A DNA stretch of 64,000 nt from Candidatus Peregrinibacteria bacterium (lineage in GTDB: Bacteria > Patescibacteriota > Gracilibacteria > CAIRYL01 > GCA-016699755). Location of the stretch: NCBI GenBank assembly GCA_016699755.1, contig CP065009.1, positions 434,001 through 498,000 of the forward strand, read 5' to 3'. The translations under genes and the position numbers were made by a program. The notes under the pieces were generated by a model. The model did not search any database. It saw nothing but the letters and a program-made list of their open reading frames with translations, and was not told the DNA's origin. Positions 34,702 through 42,309 of this stretch are shown here, in pieces; position 1 is the first letter of the stretch; each line of letters starts with the position of its first letter.

Positions 34702-35476
34702 GGTTAGAATCGTTAAAGTTATATGAATTGATGTCGTCTTCCCATCGTTTGCCGTTGAGCCAAGTGGTGGGATGCGGGATAAACTGCCCGCCGTCTTTTT
34801 GCCATTCGTGGCTTTCTTTTTGCTCACGCACGGCACGAAGGATTTTTGGCAGGAATTCTCGAGGGATTTTCAGAAATTTTTCCTGCGCTTTTTGTTTTGA
34901 GCGTTTTTTCGGATAGCTGTCCCAAAATTCTTTGAAATCTGCCTGTGTCATTTTTTGATTGTCCTCTCGCGCAAAATCTTTTTGCGCAAAAATATCTGCT
35001 TTACTTTCCTTTACTTCACTTCTCTTTACTTTACTTTGTGTATTTTCCGCGCCGCTTATCTCGCTTGAGTCGGGTTTCGGTGAACATTTAAGTTGTAATT
35101 GTTCGCAGATATCCGATTTCTGCATACATTTACGCTTGCGCCGCTCATACACATTTTTGAGGTTCTCGATAAAATTTGCGCTAAAAATGATCCTGCTTGA
35201 CCAAAGTTCTTCATCGAAAGTTCCGAGCGTAGTGAGCAGTTTCATCATTTCCTCCGCAATAACCTCGCTCACATTGGTTATTGCCAACAGAAACTCCCAA
35301 TCAGCGGGGTTTCTGCAATCAATAAAGTGGTTTTCGCTTTTCCCTAAGGCTTCCAGCACCTTGAACAAGAAGGCATAGCCATCGTTTCCGTACCGCTTTT
35401 CGAGCGTGTACAGAGTCTTTCCGCTGTTCACATAGTGCGGAAAATATTCGACGGTATTTTTCTCTGGTCTCGCCAT
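34616..35476 (-). CDS. Replication initiator-like protein with N-terminal DUF4373 domain
   Basis: 286 residues. The N-terminal VEYFPHYVNSGKTLYTLEKRYGN-type block (residues 8-30) and YAFLFKVLEALGKSENHFID match DUF4373/Lin1244-type winged-helix domains of phage replication proteins. A charged linker follows (SEVKESKADIFAQKDFARED). The C-terminal TQADFKEFWDSYPKKRSKQK and ATWLNGKRWEDD-like region (HPTTWLNGKRWEDD) resembles DnaD-type or primosomal tails. The start is close to TTAACCT, an exception to the 10-base spacing. Likely recognises the phage origin. Confidence 0.72.
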   Translation of the reverse strand: MARPEKNTVEYFPHYVNSGKTLYTLEKRYGNDGYAFLFKVLEALGKSENHFIDCRNPADWEFLLAITNVSEVIAEEMMKLLTTLGTFDEELWSSRIIFSANFIENLKNVYERRKRKCMQKSDICEQLQLKCSPKPDSSEISGAENTQSKVKRSEVKESKADIFAQKDFAREDNQKMTQADFKEFWDSYPKKRSKQKAQEKFLKIPREFLPKILRAVREQKESHEWQKDGGQFIPHPTTWLNGKRWEDDINSYNFNDSNHGKNQRDRLSGYVSKEGYADLVIGDDDL

Positions 35477-35479
35477 AGG

Positions 35480-36502
35480 TTAAATTAATGATTTTATGAT
35501 GTATTCGACCACGGAAACGGTGACGGCGTTCCCGAGGGTTTTGTAGCGCTGGCTATCAGACATTTCCACCTTCTGCCCGCATTCATCCAATCCGTATTGA
35601 GTCCAATGATCGGGAAATGATTGCAGTCGTTCGCATTCCAGTGGGGTCAAACGACGCACCGATTTACCTTTGAATCCCAGTTCCATTGCTCGGCCGGCAC
35701 GAAGGCAGGAACGATTGTCTCTGCCATCTCTAAGAATAAACGGCTGACGCAGACCTCCTTGCATAGTATTGAGCGTAGGAGAGACTCCTTCGGCAGAGTA
35801 CACGCGGTCGTTTGAATGCTTCGGGCTATTGATCTGCATGATCCCGTGACGGTCTTGCGAGGTCAGTGTGAATGCCGTTTCTCCATCGGATTTGAATCTT
35901 CTGCCTTTTTGTCTTTTCTGCGGTCGGTCGGGAGTCAGTACTGGCACTATGCCTGTTGGAGCAATTCGACCGTTTGCTCTTGGGAGAGGAAATATTTTTT
36001 GTCGGGGAATATCTCCAAAATATCCGACAATGAACACTCTTTCCCGATTTTGCGGGACTCCGAAATTCTTGCTGTTAAGCACTTGCCATTCGAGGCTATA
36101 CCCCAGTTTTGTAAGCGTTTGGATGACAGTTGCGAAAGTTTTTCCGCCGTCGTGAGAAAGGAGTCCCTTAACATTTTCAAAGAGGAAGCATTGAGGCCGT
36201 TTAGCTTGCAAAATGCGCGCAAGGTCAAAAAACAATCCTCCTCGGGAATCGGAAAATCCTCCCCGTTTTCCAGCGATTGAAAAAGCCTGACAAGGGAATC
36301 CTCCGACAAGAAGGTCGAAGTCTGGCAGTTCGTTTGCGTTGATGGTAGTAATGTTTCCATAGTTGGTATTATTAAATTTAAATCGGTAGATTCGTTCAGC
36401 ATATTTATCCACTTCGGAGTGTCCGACAACCGTGATGCCCGAACGCTCCAAAGCGAGATCAAATCCGCCAATACCCGAGAATGTTGAGAAAGCTTTCATC
36501 AT
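35480..36502 (-). CDS. DNA cytosine-5 methyltransferase
   Basis: 340 residues. FSGIGGFDLALER is motif I, GGFPCQAFSIAGKR motif IV with catalytic Cys71, CFLFENVKGLLSH motif VI, and GVPQNRERVFIVG motif VIII; RRLTPLECERLQSFPDHW and YKTLGNAVTVSVVEYI are motifs IX and X. All motifs are in canonical order. No partner restriction gene lies next to it, so it is an orphan methyltransferase, probably anti-restriction. TTAAC lies 10 bases before the first ATG. Recognition target not predictable. Confidence 0.92.
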   Translation of the reverse strand: MMKAFSTFSGIGGFDLALERSGITVVGHSEVDKYAERIYRFKFNNTNYGNITTINANELPDFDLLVGGFPCQAFSIAGKRGGFSDSRGGLFFDLARILQAKRPQCFLFENVKGLLSHDGGKTFATVIQTLTKLGYSLEWQVLNSKNFGVPQNRERVFIVGYFGDIPRQKIFPLPRANGRIAPTGIVPVLTPDRPQKRQKGRRFKSDGETAFTLTSQDRHGIMQINSPKHSNDRVYSAEGVSPTLNTMQGGLRQPFILRDGRDNRSCLRAGRAMELGFKGKSVRRLTPLECERLQSFPDHWTQYGLDECGQKVEMSDSQRYKTLGNAVTVSVVEYIIKSLI

Positions 36503-36513
36503 GCGCCAAATGG

Positions 36514-37461
36514 TTAAATATCCAAAGCTTCCGCACCTTCGTCGGAGTAACGGTTTTCCTGAATAACCTTGATTTCACTCAAGTTCCATTCCTTGCCACT
36601 TTGCACTTCTTCGCAAAAATCCGCCCATGATTCTTCCCAGTCAAACATGGCAAACGGATTCGGCAAGAATTGCATCACGCCCGTTTCAGGATCAAAAAGT
36701 GGGATACCAGCCAGTTCTTTGATTACGCGGGTATAAAGCTCAATGAATCGGAGCAGAATTTCAGGCGTATATTCGATGATGTATGGAGTGATTTGCGGGC
36801 TTCCGTCTCGGTTTTTAGTCTTCTTGATTTGATCGAAGACCATGCGTTTGGGATTGATGCCGTACTCTTTTCTGACCAGAAACCAATAAGCGGCTGCTTG
36901 CAGTTCAAAAGCAGGAGCGGGTTCGTCTTGTTGTTTGACCAAGGCGACCGTTTTGTGATCGACGATGATATAATCCTCGCCTTCTTTGATTATGAGATCG
37001 CAGAATCCTTTGAGCGGGATTGGCATGGCATTGCCGTTCAAGTCCTCAAAATTCGAGATAAACTCGTCTTCAATGGAAACGATCTCTTTGTATTCAGGCG
37101 GAGTTTCTCGGTAAAATTCGATAGCCTGCCTGATATTTTTTTGGGATTTTTCCAAGTCTCCCGATTTACCCCAGTCAATTCGCCCTTCGCGGTCTTTGGC
37201 TGCGATAATGCGTTCTTGTTCATCGATCGCTTCTTCCCAGTTGAAATCTTTGCCGTCTTTTTTTGCTTTCCAGTAGCCTTCGAGTACCGCATGCACTCCT
37301 TTTCCTTCGATCAGAGCAGGGCTTTCTTTTTTATCAAATTCCAGCCTGACATAGCGTTTGAAAAATGACTGGCGGTCAGTGAGATAGGTTCGCATAGCAG
37401 ATATGGAAAGGTGTCTTACGGGGAAGTCCGCTATTTGCGATTTGGTAAGAATGTTTTTCAT
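36514..37461 (-). CDS. PD-(D/E)XK nuclease family protein (Cas4/RecB-like)
   Basis: 315 residues from ATG 37461 (TTAAT, 10 bases upstream). RHLSISAMRTYLTDRQSFFK, a His-bearing EGKGVHAVLEGYW, then IPLKGFCDLIIKEGEDYIIV and DHKTVALVKQ give the H...D...D-x-K arrangement (PLKGFCD, VDHKT) and FELQAAAYWFLV the QxxxY motif of the Cas4/AddB group. Works with RecT as the exonuclease partner of the recombination module, by position. The longer frame to 37563 overlaps MetK and lacks the start box. Confidence 0.8.
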   Translation of the reverse strand: MKNILTKSQIADFPVRHLSISAMRTYLTDRQSFFKRYVRLEFDKKESPALIEGKGVHAVLEGYWKAKKDGKDFNWEEAIDEQERIIAAKDREGRIDWGKSGDLEKSQKNIRQAIEFYRETPPEYKEIVSIEDEFISNFEDLNGNAMPIPLKGFCDLIIKEGEDYIIVDHKTVALVKQQDEPAPAFELQAAAYWFLVRKEYGINPKRMVFDQIKKTKNRDGSPQITPYIIEYTPEILLRFIELYTRVIKELAGIPLFDPETGVMQFLPNPFAMFDWEESWADFCEEVQSGKEWNLSEIKVIQENRYSDEGAEALDI

Positions 37462-37480
37462 AATGGTAAAAATTAAAAGA

Positions 37481-38461
37481 TTAAAATGATTGATCCCATG
37501 CAAAACCGTTTCCGAAGTGTCCCCAGCAGGCGGTTTCTTCGAAGATCGGTTTATCAAGGGCAAGCTCCTGCTTGATGCGGGCAGGAGTAAAAAAGTCTTT
37601 GTATTTTTCGGTTAGGTCGTGTTCCAGTTCGCCGTTGAAAAGTACGCTGACTTGGATCGGATGAGCTTCGCCGATTGAGTAGGCAACCTGCACCAGCACA
37701 TCACGCACATCATTGTGTTTCAGTTCATGGAGTGCGAGCTGTCTTGCTCGATACGCTCCTGAGCGATCAACCTTTGTGCAGTCTTTTCCCGAAAAAGCTC
37801 CGCCTCCAACGGGAATCCTTGAGCCATAGGCATCCATGACGATCTTGCGGCCGGTAAGTCCCGTGTCCGCATCAAATCCGCCTTTCTCCCAGTCGCCCGC
37901 AGCGTTCAAGATGACTCTTGTGCCTTTGGCAAATGTGAGATTGTTTTTCTCGTACCATTCGATCACTTCATCGTAGAGTGTTTTGTGAGTCACGCCTCGC
38001 CAAGAAGCCACCACGGCGACTATTTCTCCTATATCGTTGATCGTAATCTGCGTTTTACCGTCATCAGGATGCAGTTCGTAAAGATAGCGACACAGGCTTC
38101 GGGCAAGGTAGTGTTCTTGCGGAATCATGGCTTCGTTTTCACGGCAGGCGTAGCCGATCATAATGCCTTGATCTCCAGCTCCGCCTTCATTCACTCCTTT
38201 GGCAATCTCGGGAGATTGGCTGACCAGATGGATATTGCATTCCAAATTGCCAGCGATACGACGAACAATTTCGCGAATATCAGGTTTTGCAGTTGAGGTA
38301 ACTTCACCCATCACTTGGATGAGTTCATGTCCACCCATGACCTCAATCGCACAGCGGGAGTTGGGATCGTTTTCCAGATATGCATCAACGATCGCATCGG
38401 AAATGCGGTCGCAGAGCTTATCGGGGTGCATGGGTGATACAAATTCAGATGTTTTAAGCAT
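37481..38461 (-). CDS. metK: S-adenosylmethionine synthetase (phage-encoded)
   Basis: 326 residues, against about 380-400 in typical bacteria. All main motifs are present: SPMHPDKLCDRISDAI (ATP/methionine), NEGGAGDQGIMIGYAC near 92-106, and VGGGAFSGKDCTKVDRSGAY near 218-237. The protein makes S-adenosylmethionine from ATP and methionine. Shortening comes from reduced loops in the middle domain. Neighbours are the recombination module; consumers in the same prophage are the C5 methyltransferase, ParB-methyltransferase and HsdM. TTAAC lies 10 bases before ATG. Clearly an auxiliary metabolic gene. Confidence 0.93.
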   Translation of the reverse strand: MLKTSEFVSPMHPDKLCDRISDAIVDAYLENDPNSRCAIEVMGGHELIQVMGEVTSTAKPDIREIVRRIAGNLECNIHLVSQSPEIAKGVNEGGAGDQGIMIGYACRENEAMIPQEHYLARSLCRYLYELHPDDGKTQITINDIGEIVAVVASWRGVTHKTLYDEVIEWYEKNNLTFAKGTRVILNAAGDWEKGGFDADTGLTGRKIVMDAYGSRIPVGGGAFSGKDCTKVDRSGAYRARQLALHELKHNDVRDVLVQVAYSIGEAHPIQVSVLFNGELEHDLTEKYKDFFTPARIKQELALDKPIFEETACWGHFGNGFAWDQSF

Positions 38462-38696
38462 TGGTTATAGGGTTAAAGATAAATGGGTTTTCGCCTCTCA
38501 TTTTTTTAAACTCAGTGAGAATGCTTTCCGCTTCTTCAGGCGCGTGCGCGTCGATCCAAAGCAGATCCGAAAGGACTCTTTGTCTAATGTCTCGATCCCA
38601 AATTTCGATTATTTCAGGATCGTCATATCCCTTCTTTTGTAGTTTTTCGTAGTCTTCGGCATTGAATATCCGATGATTTTTGATAGAATTATTCAT
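38454..38696 (-). CDS. Small phage protein, unknown, coupled to metK
   Basis: 80 residues: NSIKNHRIFNAEDYEKLQKK, IWDRDIRQRVLSDLLWIDAH and ESILTEFKKMRGENPFIF. Mixed helical, not recognised. Ends eight bases inside metK, which suggests coupled translation. TTAAC lies 10 bases before ATG 38696. Confidence 0.6.
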   Translation of the reverse strand: MNNSIKNHRIFNAEDYEKLQKKGYDDPEIIEIWDRDIRQRVLSDLLWIDAHAPEEAESILTEFKKMRGENPFIFNPITNA

Positions 38697-38714
38697 GGTT
38701 AGGTAAGTTAAAAA

Positions 38715-39761
38715 TTATCTGGCCATTGCAGGCAATGCCTGTGATAAGCTCGGAGCTTCCTGCTCGTCGTTGGGATTTGGAAGCTCTTTGAGTTCTTTGA
38801 TTTTGGCTTTGCAGCGTTTTACAAACTCCTTCGCTTCTTTTTCCGTAAGATCAGTGGAGCTTTTCTTTCCGCAAAGCTTTTGCATGGTTAATTTGCGAGT
38901 GGCTTCGGATTTTTCGGGCGTATATTTGAGTTCGCCGTTTTCCGTCGCTTCATTCGGCATTTTTTCCATATAGAGAGTCCAGAGTTCATTCCAAACTTTG
39001 TGCAGATCTTCGCCCGTTTCAGGCTGGATTTTCTTTTCCATCTTTGGATCGGGCAATTTGACGGTTTCTGGTGCTCCTTGCGTTGCTTCCTTCTCTTGAA
39101 CTTCTTCATGATCCCATTGCTCGTCTTCCGCATAAGTCCCCGCAAACATTGATTGAAACGCCATGCGAAGCCCTTGAGCCTCCGCCACTTTTTTGATCAT
39201 CGTGGCTGGCTTGGAATCCCAAAGCGTCTCACCCATATCCACATACTGTTTTTTGAAACGGTCGAATTTCTTTTTGATCTTGCCATCATCATCTTTATTC
39301 CCTTGATAATATTCGTTGAAATCCACGAAGGTGAAGATGGGCTTCGTAGCTTTATGCCGCTTGACGATGCAGTATGCACCGATAAGCGTGCCGCGGTCTT
39401 TGACGGAGTAGGTGTGCTTTACTTCGCTGTTTTCCACTTTGAAGTCGTCGTTTTGATACACCGCATCAAGATGGTGGTAATCGTATTCGGGATTTCTTTG
39501 AGCGGCTTTGCGATAGCCATCTCTTCCGATAAAAATACTGGCGGGATTATTCCCGTATTTCACCGCCCAGATTTCGCGGAGAAAAGGATTGAGTCCTGTG
39601 GCCTGTCCGATTTGACAGAGCGTTGTAAACTCGCCGTCGGTCAGGTCTTTTCCGTAGATTTTTTGGATTTCAGCGAGAGCATTCTGCTCTTGCCAAACAT
39701 CTCGTGGGAGTGCGACCGCTATTGCCTTGGTCGCCTTTAAGGCTGTGCTAGTTTTTGTCAT
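38715..39761 (-). CDS. recT: RecT/Bet-family single-strand annealing recombinase
   Basis: 348 residues from ATG 39761 (TTAAT plus 10 bases). TLCQIGQATGLNPFLREIWA, IFIGRDGYRKAAQRNPEYDY, GAYCIVKRHKATKPIFTFVD and LWDSKPATMIKKVAEAQGLR are the core RecT/Bet blocks. The C-terminal 120 residues are charged and linker-like, probably for binding SSB or the nuclease. Anneals single strands during phage replication. The longer frame (to 39950) would cross the membrane-protein gene upstream. Confidence 0.92.
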   Translation of the reverse strand: MTKTSTALKATKAIAVALPRDVWQEQNALAEIQKIYGKDLTDGEFTTLCQIGQATGLNPFLREIWAVKYGNNPASIFIGRDGYRKAAQRNPEYDYHHLDAVYQNDDFKVENSEVKHTYSVKDRGTLIGAYCIVKRHKATKPIFTFVDFNEYYQGNKDDDGKIKKKFDRFKKQYVDMGETLWDSKPATMIKKVAEAQGLRMAFQSMFAGTYAEDEQWDHEEVQEKEATQGAPETVKLPDPKMEKKIQPETGEDLHKVWNELWTLYMEKMPNEATENGELKYTPEKSEATRKLTMQKLCGKKSSTDLTEKEAKEFVKRCKAKIKELKELPNPNDEQEAPSLSQALPAMAR

Positions 39762-40029
39762 GGCAATTTGGATTAAATGATGAAAAAATATTTGAAACTC
39801 CTTCTTTTTTAGGAAGAAGCTGTTTCCTGATTTTTCTGCGTCTGAACCAGAGGAATAGGCGGTGAATGTCCTTTTGGGTTGGGAGGTCGCATGGAATACC
39901 TCTGATTTCGGCGTATATGCAAACGACGAGTTCCATTGCGCAGAGGGCAAAACAAAATCCGCTGAAGCAGATCATGACTGCCGTCATCTGAAACCACCAC
40001 TCTGGCGATAAAACTGCGATTGTTTGCAT
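39748..40029 (-). CDS. Small phage membrane protein
   Basis: 93 residues: MQTIAVLSPEWWFQMTAVMI, then FSGFCFALCAMELVVCIYA, one or two transmembrane segments, and a basic cytoplasmic tail (FLWFRRRKIRKQLLPKKE). It overlaps recT by 14 bases. A weak variant of the start box (TTTTTACC) precedes ATG. Function unknown; early position suggests takeover or exclusion. Confidence 0.5.
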   Translation of the reverse strand: MQTIAVLSPEWWFQMTAVMICFSGFCFALCAMELVVCIYAEIRGIPCDLPTQKDIHRLFLWFRRRKIRKQLLPKKEGVSNIFSSFNPNCHDKN

Positions 40030-40044
40030 AATATAAGGTAAAAA

Positions 40045-40200
40045 TTAAGAGTTTTTTTTAGTGGGACAGATATCCCAATCAAGGAGGTTCTTTTTTTCGA
40101 GGTCGATTTTGATCTCTTGCAAAACAGGAATGAGCTCGACCAGAAAATCGATCACTTCCACTTCTTCCTGCGATAGTTTTTCCGATGTATCTGGCTTCAT
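40045..40200 (-). CDS. Small early phage protein, unknown
   Basis: 51 residues starting MKPDTSEKLSQEEVEVIDF and ending WDICPTKKNS. Acidic helix, short hydrophobic stretch VIDFLVELIPVLQEI. Interestingly the segment FLVELIPVL resembles FFKELIPILVDA in the small protein at 42050, which may indicate related small regulators in both arms; with so short a match this is uncertain. TTAAT lies 8 bases before ATG. Confidence 0.5.
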   Translation of the reverse strand: MKPDTSEKLSQEEVEVIDFLVELIPVLQEIKIDLEKKNLLDWDICPTKKNS

Positions 40201-40215
40201 AGTTCATAATTAAAT

Positions 40216-40455
40216 TTAAGAGTTAAGTTTTTGCGCTGCCTCGCGAATCCTTCGATTCTCATCATGTTTTTTGAAATCCTCTAAAGCAGGAGAGAATCCA
40301 AGGATGATAGTGCGGGTCTTTTGGCGGTACATGCTGTACTTTTCGGCAAGTTCCATATAGGTGTAGCCTTTAAGCCAAAGCTCCCACATTTCCTGTCGAG
40401 TTTTTTCGGGGGTGCTATAGGGTCTGCCTGTTTTTTTACTCGTTAGTGATACCAT
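40216..40455 (-). CDS. Small helix-turn-helix protein, first gene of the leftward operon
   Basis: 79 residues: MVSLTSKKTGRPYSTPEKTR, then a homeodomain-like helix-turn-helix QEMWELWLKGYTYMELAEKYSM and a basic end. Resembles resolvase- or terminase-type HTH modules and could be a Cro-like early regulator. The ATG at 40455 is preferred: a GTG at 40524 would sit at or before the transcription start of the promoter at 40530-40557. A TTGGAAT operator-like repeat overlaps this start (40457-40463). Confidence 0.55.
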   Translation of the reverse strand: MVSLTSKKTGRPYSTPEKTRQEMWELWLKGYTYMELAEKYSMYRQKTRTIILGFSPALEDFKKHDENRRIREAAQKLNS

Positions 40456-40529
40456 TTTGGAATTATTAGAGGTAAAATTTTTTGCCCAAAGGGGCTTAAT
40501 TAACGGAATAACCTGTTCTTTCACTAACC

Positions 40530-40557
40530 ATTATATCGTTTTGGAATAGGAAGTCAA
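40530..40557 (-). promoter_or_regulatory. Leftward early promoter
   Basis: TTGACT (40557-40552), 16 bases, perfect TATAAT (40535-40530) on the minus strand. Start of transcription near 40523. Drives the long leftward arm. A TTGGAATA repeat (40541-40548) lies inside the spacer, ideally placed for repression. Confidence 0.75.
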
Positions 40558-40623
40558 GAAAATTTAGTATAGAAAGTTAAGAAAAAACATAATTTGTCTT
40601 GACATTGAACCCAACTTGGAATA
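40541..40623. promoter_or_regulatory. Operator-like repeats TTGGAATA between divergent promoters
   Basis: TTGGAATA occurs at 40541-40548 and 40616-40623, with TTGGAAT again at 40457-40463. Each lies in or beside a promoter element. AAGTCAAG and AAGTTAAG (near 40551 and 40574) form a second short repeat. Likely binding sites for the XRE repressor at 40673; no binding data. Confidence 0.45.
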
Positions 40624-40627
40624 AACT
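40599..40627 (+). promoter_or_regulatory. Rightward promoter of the repressor/integrase arm
   Basis: Consensus TTGACA (40599-40604), 17 bases, TAAACT (40622-40627). A second -10-like TATAAT lies at 40643-40648 without a good -35. The second TTGGAATA copy (40616-40623) overlaps the -10, so the repressor could regulate itself. The repressor ATG is at 40673. Confidence 0.7.
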
Positions 40628-40672
40628 TTGAAGCAGAAAAGGTATAATATTTAATTTTTTAACTCTTCCAAC

Positions 40673-41191
40673 ATGGCCTCACATCAAAAAATCATCGCCC
40701 GAATTAAAGCTGTCCGAGAGGAACTTGGGTGGTCGCAGGCAGAGCTTTCCCGTCAGATGAAACAAGCTTCTAACACGATTCAAAAAATCGAGAGCGGGTT
40801 CATTAAAAACCCTGAAAAGTACCTGCCTGACATTGCGATTGCTACCAAAAAAACCTTATCCTATTTCTACGGAGAAGATAATCCCGAATTAACACAATTT
40901 GCAGAAAAAGCAAGAAAGTATGACGCACTGATTGAGCTGATTAAGGAGAGCGGTATTTTAGTCGGAGGCGAGAATAGTAGTGTAAACAGCAACGGAGGAG
41001 AGAAAAATGTTACCGTCGGAGGCAACGGCAATAATGTGAATGTAAATAGTGATGCTACTAAAATAGTAGAGGAGATAATGAAAAAAGATCACGATGAACA
41101 TCAGCTCATCTTGAGAATTTTAGAATTGGAAAAAGACGAGAAAGACAAACTCTTCCAGTTATACGAAATCGTTAAAACGAAACATAAATAA
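40673..41191 (+). CDS. XRE-family phage repressor (CI-like)
   Basis: 172 residues. N-terminal Cro/CI HTH: AVREELGWSQAELSRQMKQA, then NTIQKIESGFIKNPEKYLPD. Middle region rich in Asn and Gly (about 100-127, for example NVTVGGNGNNVNVNS), a flexible or beta-type linker, and a C-terminal coiled coil LILRILELEKDEKDKLFQLY for oligomerisation. No LexA-type peptidase motif, so induction would not be by RecA-stimulated self-cleavage; the Bro-N protein next door is a candidate antirepressor. First gene of the rightward arm. Confidence 0.8.
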   Translation: MASHQKIIARIKAVREELGWSQAELSRQMKQASNTIQKIESGFIKNPEKYLPDIAIATKKTLSYFYGEDNPELTQFAEKARKYDALIELIKESGILVGGENSSVNSNGGEKNVTVGGNGNNVNVNSDATKIVEEIMKKDHDEHQLILRILELEKDEKDKLFQLYEIVKTKHK

Positions 41192-41214
41192 TTTTTAACT
41201 TTAATTTTCTTACT

Positions 41215-42039
41215 ATGGAAACTAAAATCGCCATCTTCAAAGGCAAGGAAGTCCGAAAAACCCTCCATAATAATGAGTGGTGGTTTTCCGTTTCGGATGT
41301 GGTTGAGGTGCTCACGGATTCAACCAATGTGAAAGAGTACATCAAAAAGATGAGAAAACGAGATAATGAACTGGATGTCAACTGGGGGACAATTTGTACC
41401 CCCCTTCGAATTGAAGCACCAGACGGGAAAATGAGAGAAACAAACTGTGCCAATACTGAAGGAATTTTCCGCATTATTCAGTCTATTTCATCTCCGAAAG
41501 CAGAACCATTCAAGCGCTGGCTCGCTAAAGTCGGCTACGAACGAGTACAGGAGATCGAAGATCCCGAACTTGCCAGTAAGAGAACCCGAGCGCTTTATAA
41601 AGCCAAAGGATATTCCGATGCATGGATTGAAAAGCGTATGCGTGGCATTGCCATTCGTGAAGAATTGACCGATGAATGGGATAAACGAGGAGTAAAAGAA
41701 GAAAGAGAGTATTCCATTTTGACCGCCGAGATTTCTAAGGCGACTTTTGGCATGACACCAAGCCAATACAAAGAATTAAAAGGACTAAAACGGGAAAACC
41801 TTCGTGATCACATGAACGATCTTGAGTTGATTTTCTCTATGCTTGGTGAGGCGGCTACAACGGAAATCGCTCGCAATACCGACGCGCAAGGCTTTGATAA
41901 AAACAAAACTGCCGCACAGAAAGGCGGAAAAATTGCGGGAGATGCCCGCAAGAAGCTCGAAATTGAAAGTGGTAAAAAGGTCGTTTCCAAAGAAAACTAC
42001 CTACAAAGCCCGCAGGATAAAAAATTATTAGACTCTTAA
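41215..42039 (+). CDS. Bro-N/DinD-like phage antirepressor
   Basis: 274 residues. N-terminal Bro-N domain: IAIFKGKEVRKTLHNNEWWF, SVSDVVEVLTDSTNVKEYIK, NTEGIFRIIQSISSPKAEPF and FKRWLAKVGYERVQEIEDPE. C-terminal part (REYSILTAEISKATFGMTPS, KRENLRDHMNDLELIFSMLG, EIARNTDAQGFDKNKTAAQK) matches DNA-damage-inducible DinD-like proteins. Such proteins often inactivate phage repressors. It follows the repressor by 23 bases. TTAAT lies 9 bases before ATG. Confidence 0.82.
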   Translation: METKIAIFKGKEVRKTLHNNEWWFSVSDVVEVLTDSTNVKEYIKKMRKRDNELDVNWGTICTPLRIEAPDGKMRETNCANTEGIFRIIQSISSPKAEPFKRWLAKVGYERVQEIEDPELASKRTRALYKAKGYSDAWIEKRMRGIAIREELTDEWDKRGVKEEREYSILTAEISKATFGMTPSQYKELKGLKRENLRDHMNDLELIFSMLGEAATTEIARNTDAQGFDKNKTAAQKGGKIAGDARKKLEIESGKKVVSKENYLQSPQDKKLLDS

Positions 42040-42049
42040 TTTTACATCT

Positions 42050-42295
42050 ATGGATAAATCTTACTTTGATAATTCTTATTTCGATGGAAAGCTGACCGAA
42101 GAAGAGAAGGATCAGTTCGTATATTTGATGAATAAGGCACACAAGCCAAATAAAGAGCAAGAACGAGAATTCGTGGAATTTTTTAAAGAACTGATTCCAA
42201 TCCTCGTTGATGCATATTCCGATCTTGAACGCAGAGGCCAATGCCCCGATGAATGCAAAGGAATGCTGAAATATCGCAATTTTTTTAAAACATAA
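42050..42295 (+). CDS. Small phage protein before the integrase, unknown
   Basis: 81 residues: MDKSYFDNSYFDGKLTEEEK, then QFVYLMNKAHKPNKEQEREF and FFKELIPILVDAYSDLERRG, with CPDECKGMLKYRNFF at the end. Helical. Directly upstream of the integrase (15-base gap), the position often held by recombination directionality factors, but size and fold give no proof. TTAAT lies 9 bases before ATG. Confidence 0.55.
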   Translation: MDKSYFDNSYFDGKLTEEEKDQFVYLMNKAHKPNKEQEREFVEFFKELIPILVDAYSDLERRGQCPDECKGMLKYRNFFKT

Positions 42296-42309
42296 TTTAT
42301 AACCCGCAT

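Noticed and set aside
35480..36502. Partner of a type II restriction enzyme
   Set aside because: No restriction endonuclease lies next to the cytosine methyltransferase; the adjacent PD-(D/E)XK protein is of Cas4/RecB type and pairs with RecT.
36670..37368. 232-codon open frame on the + strand
   Set aside because: Antisense shadow of the PD-(D/E)XK nuclease gene; composition is the mirror of that gene.
42050..42295. Recombination directionality factor
   Set aside because: Position fits, but there is no recognisable DNA-binding or coiled-coil signature; left as unknown.
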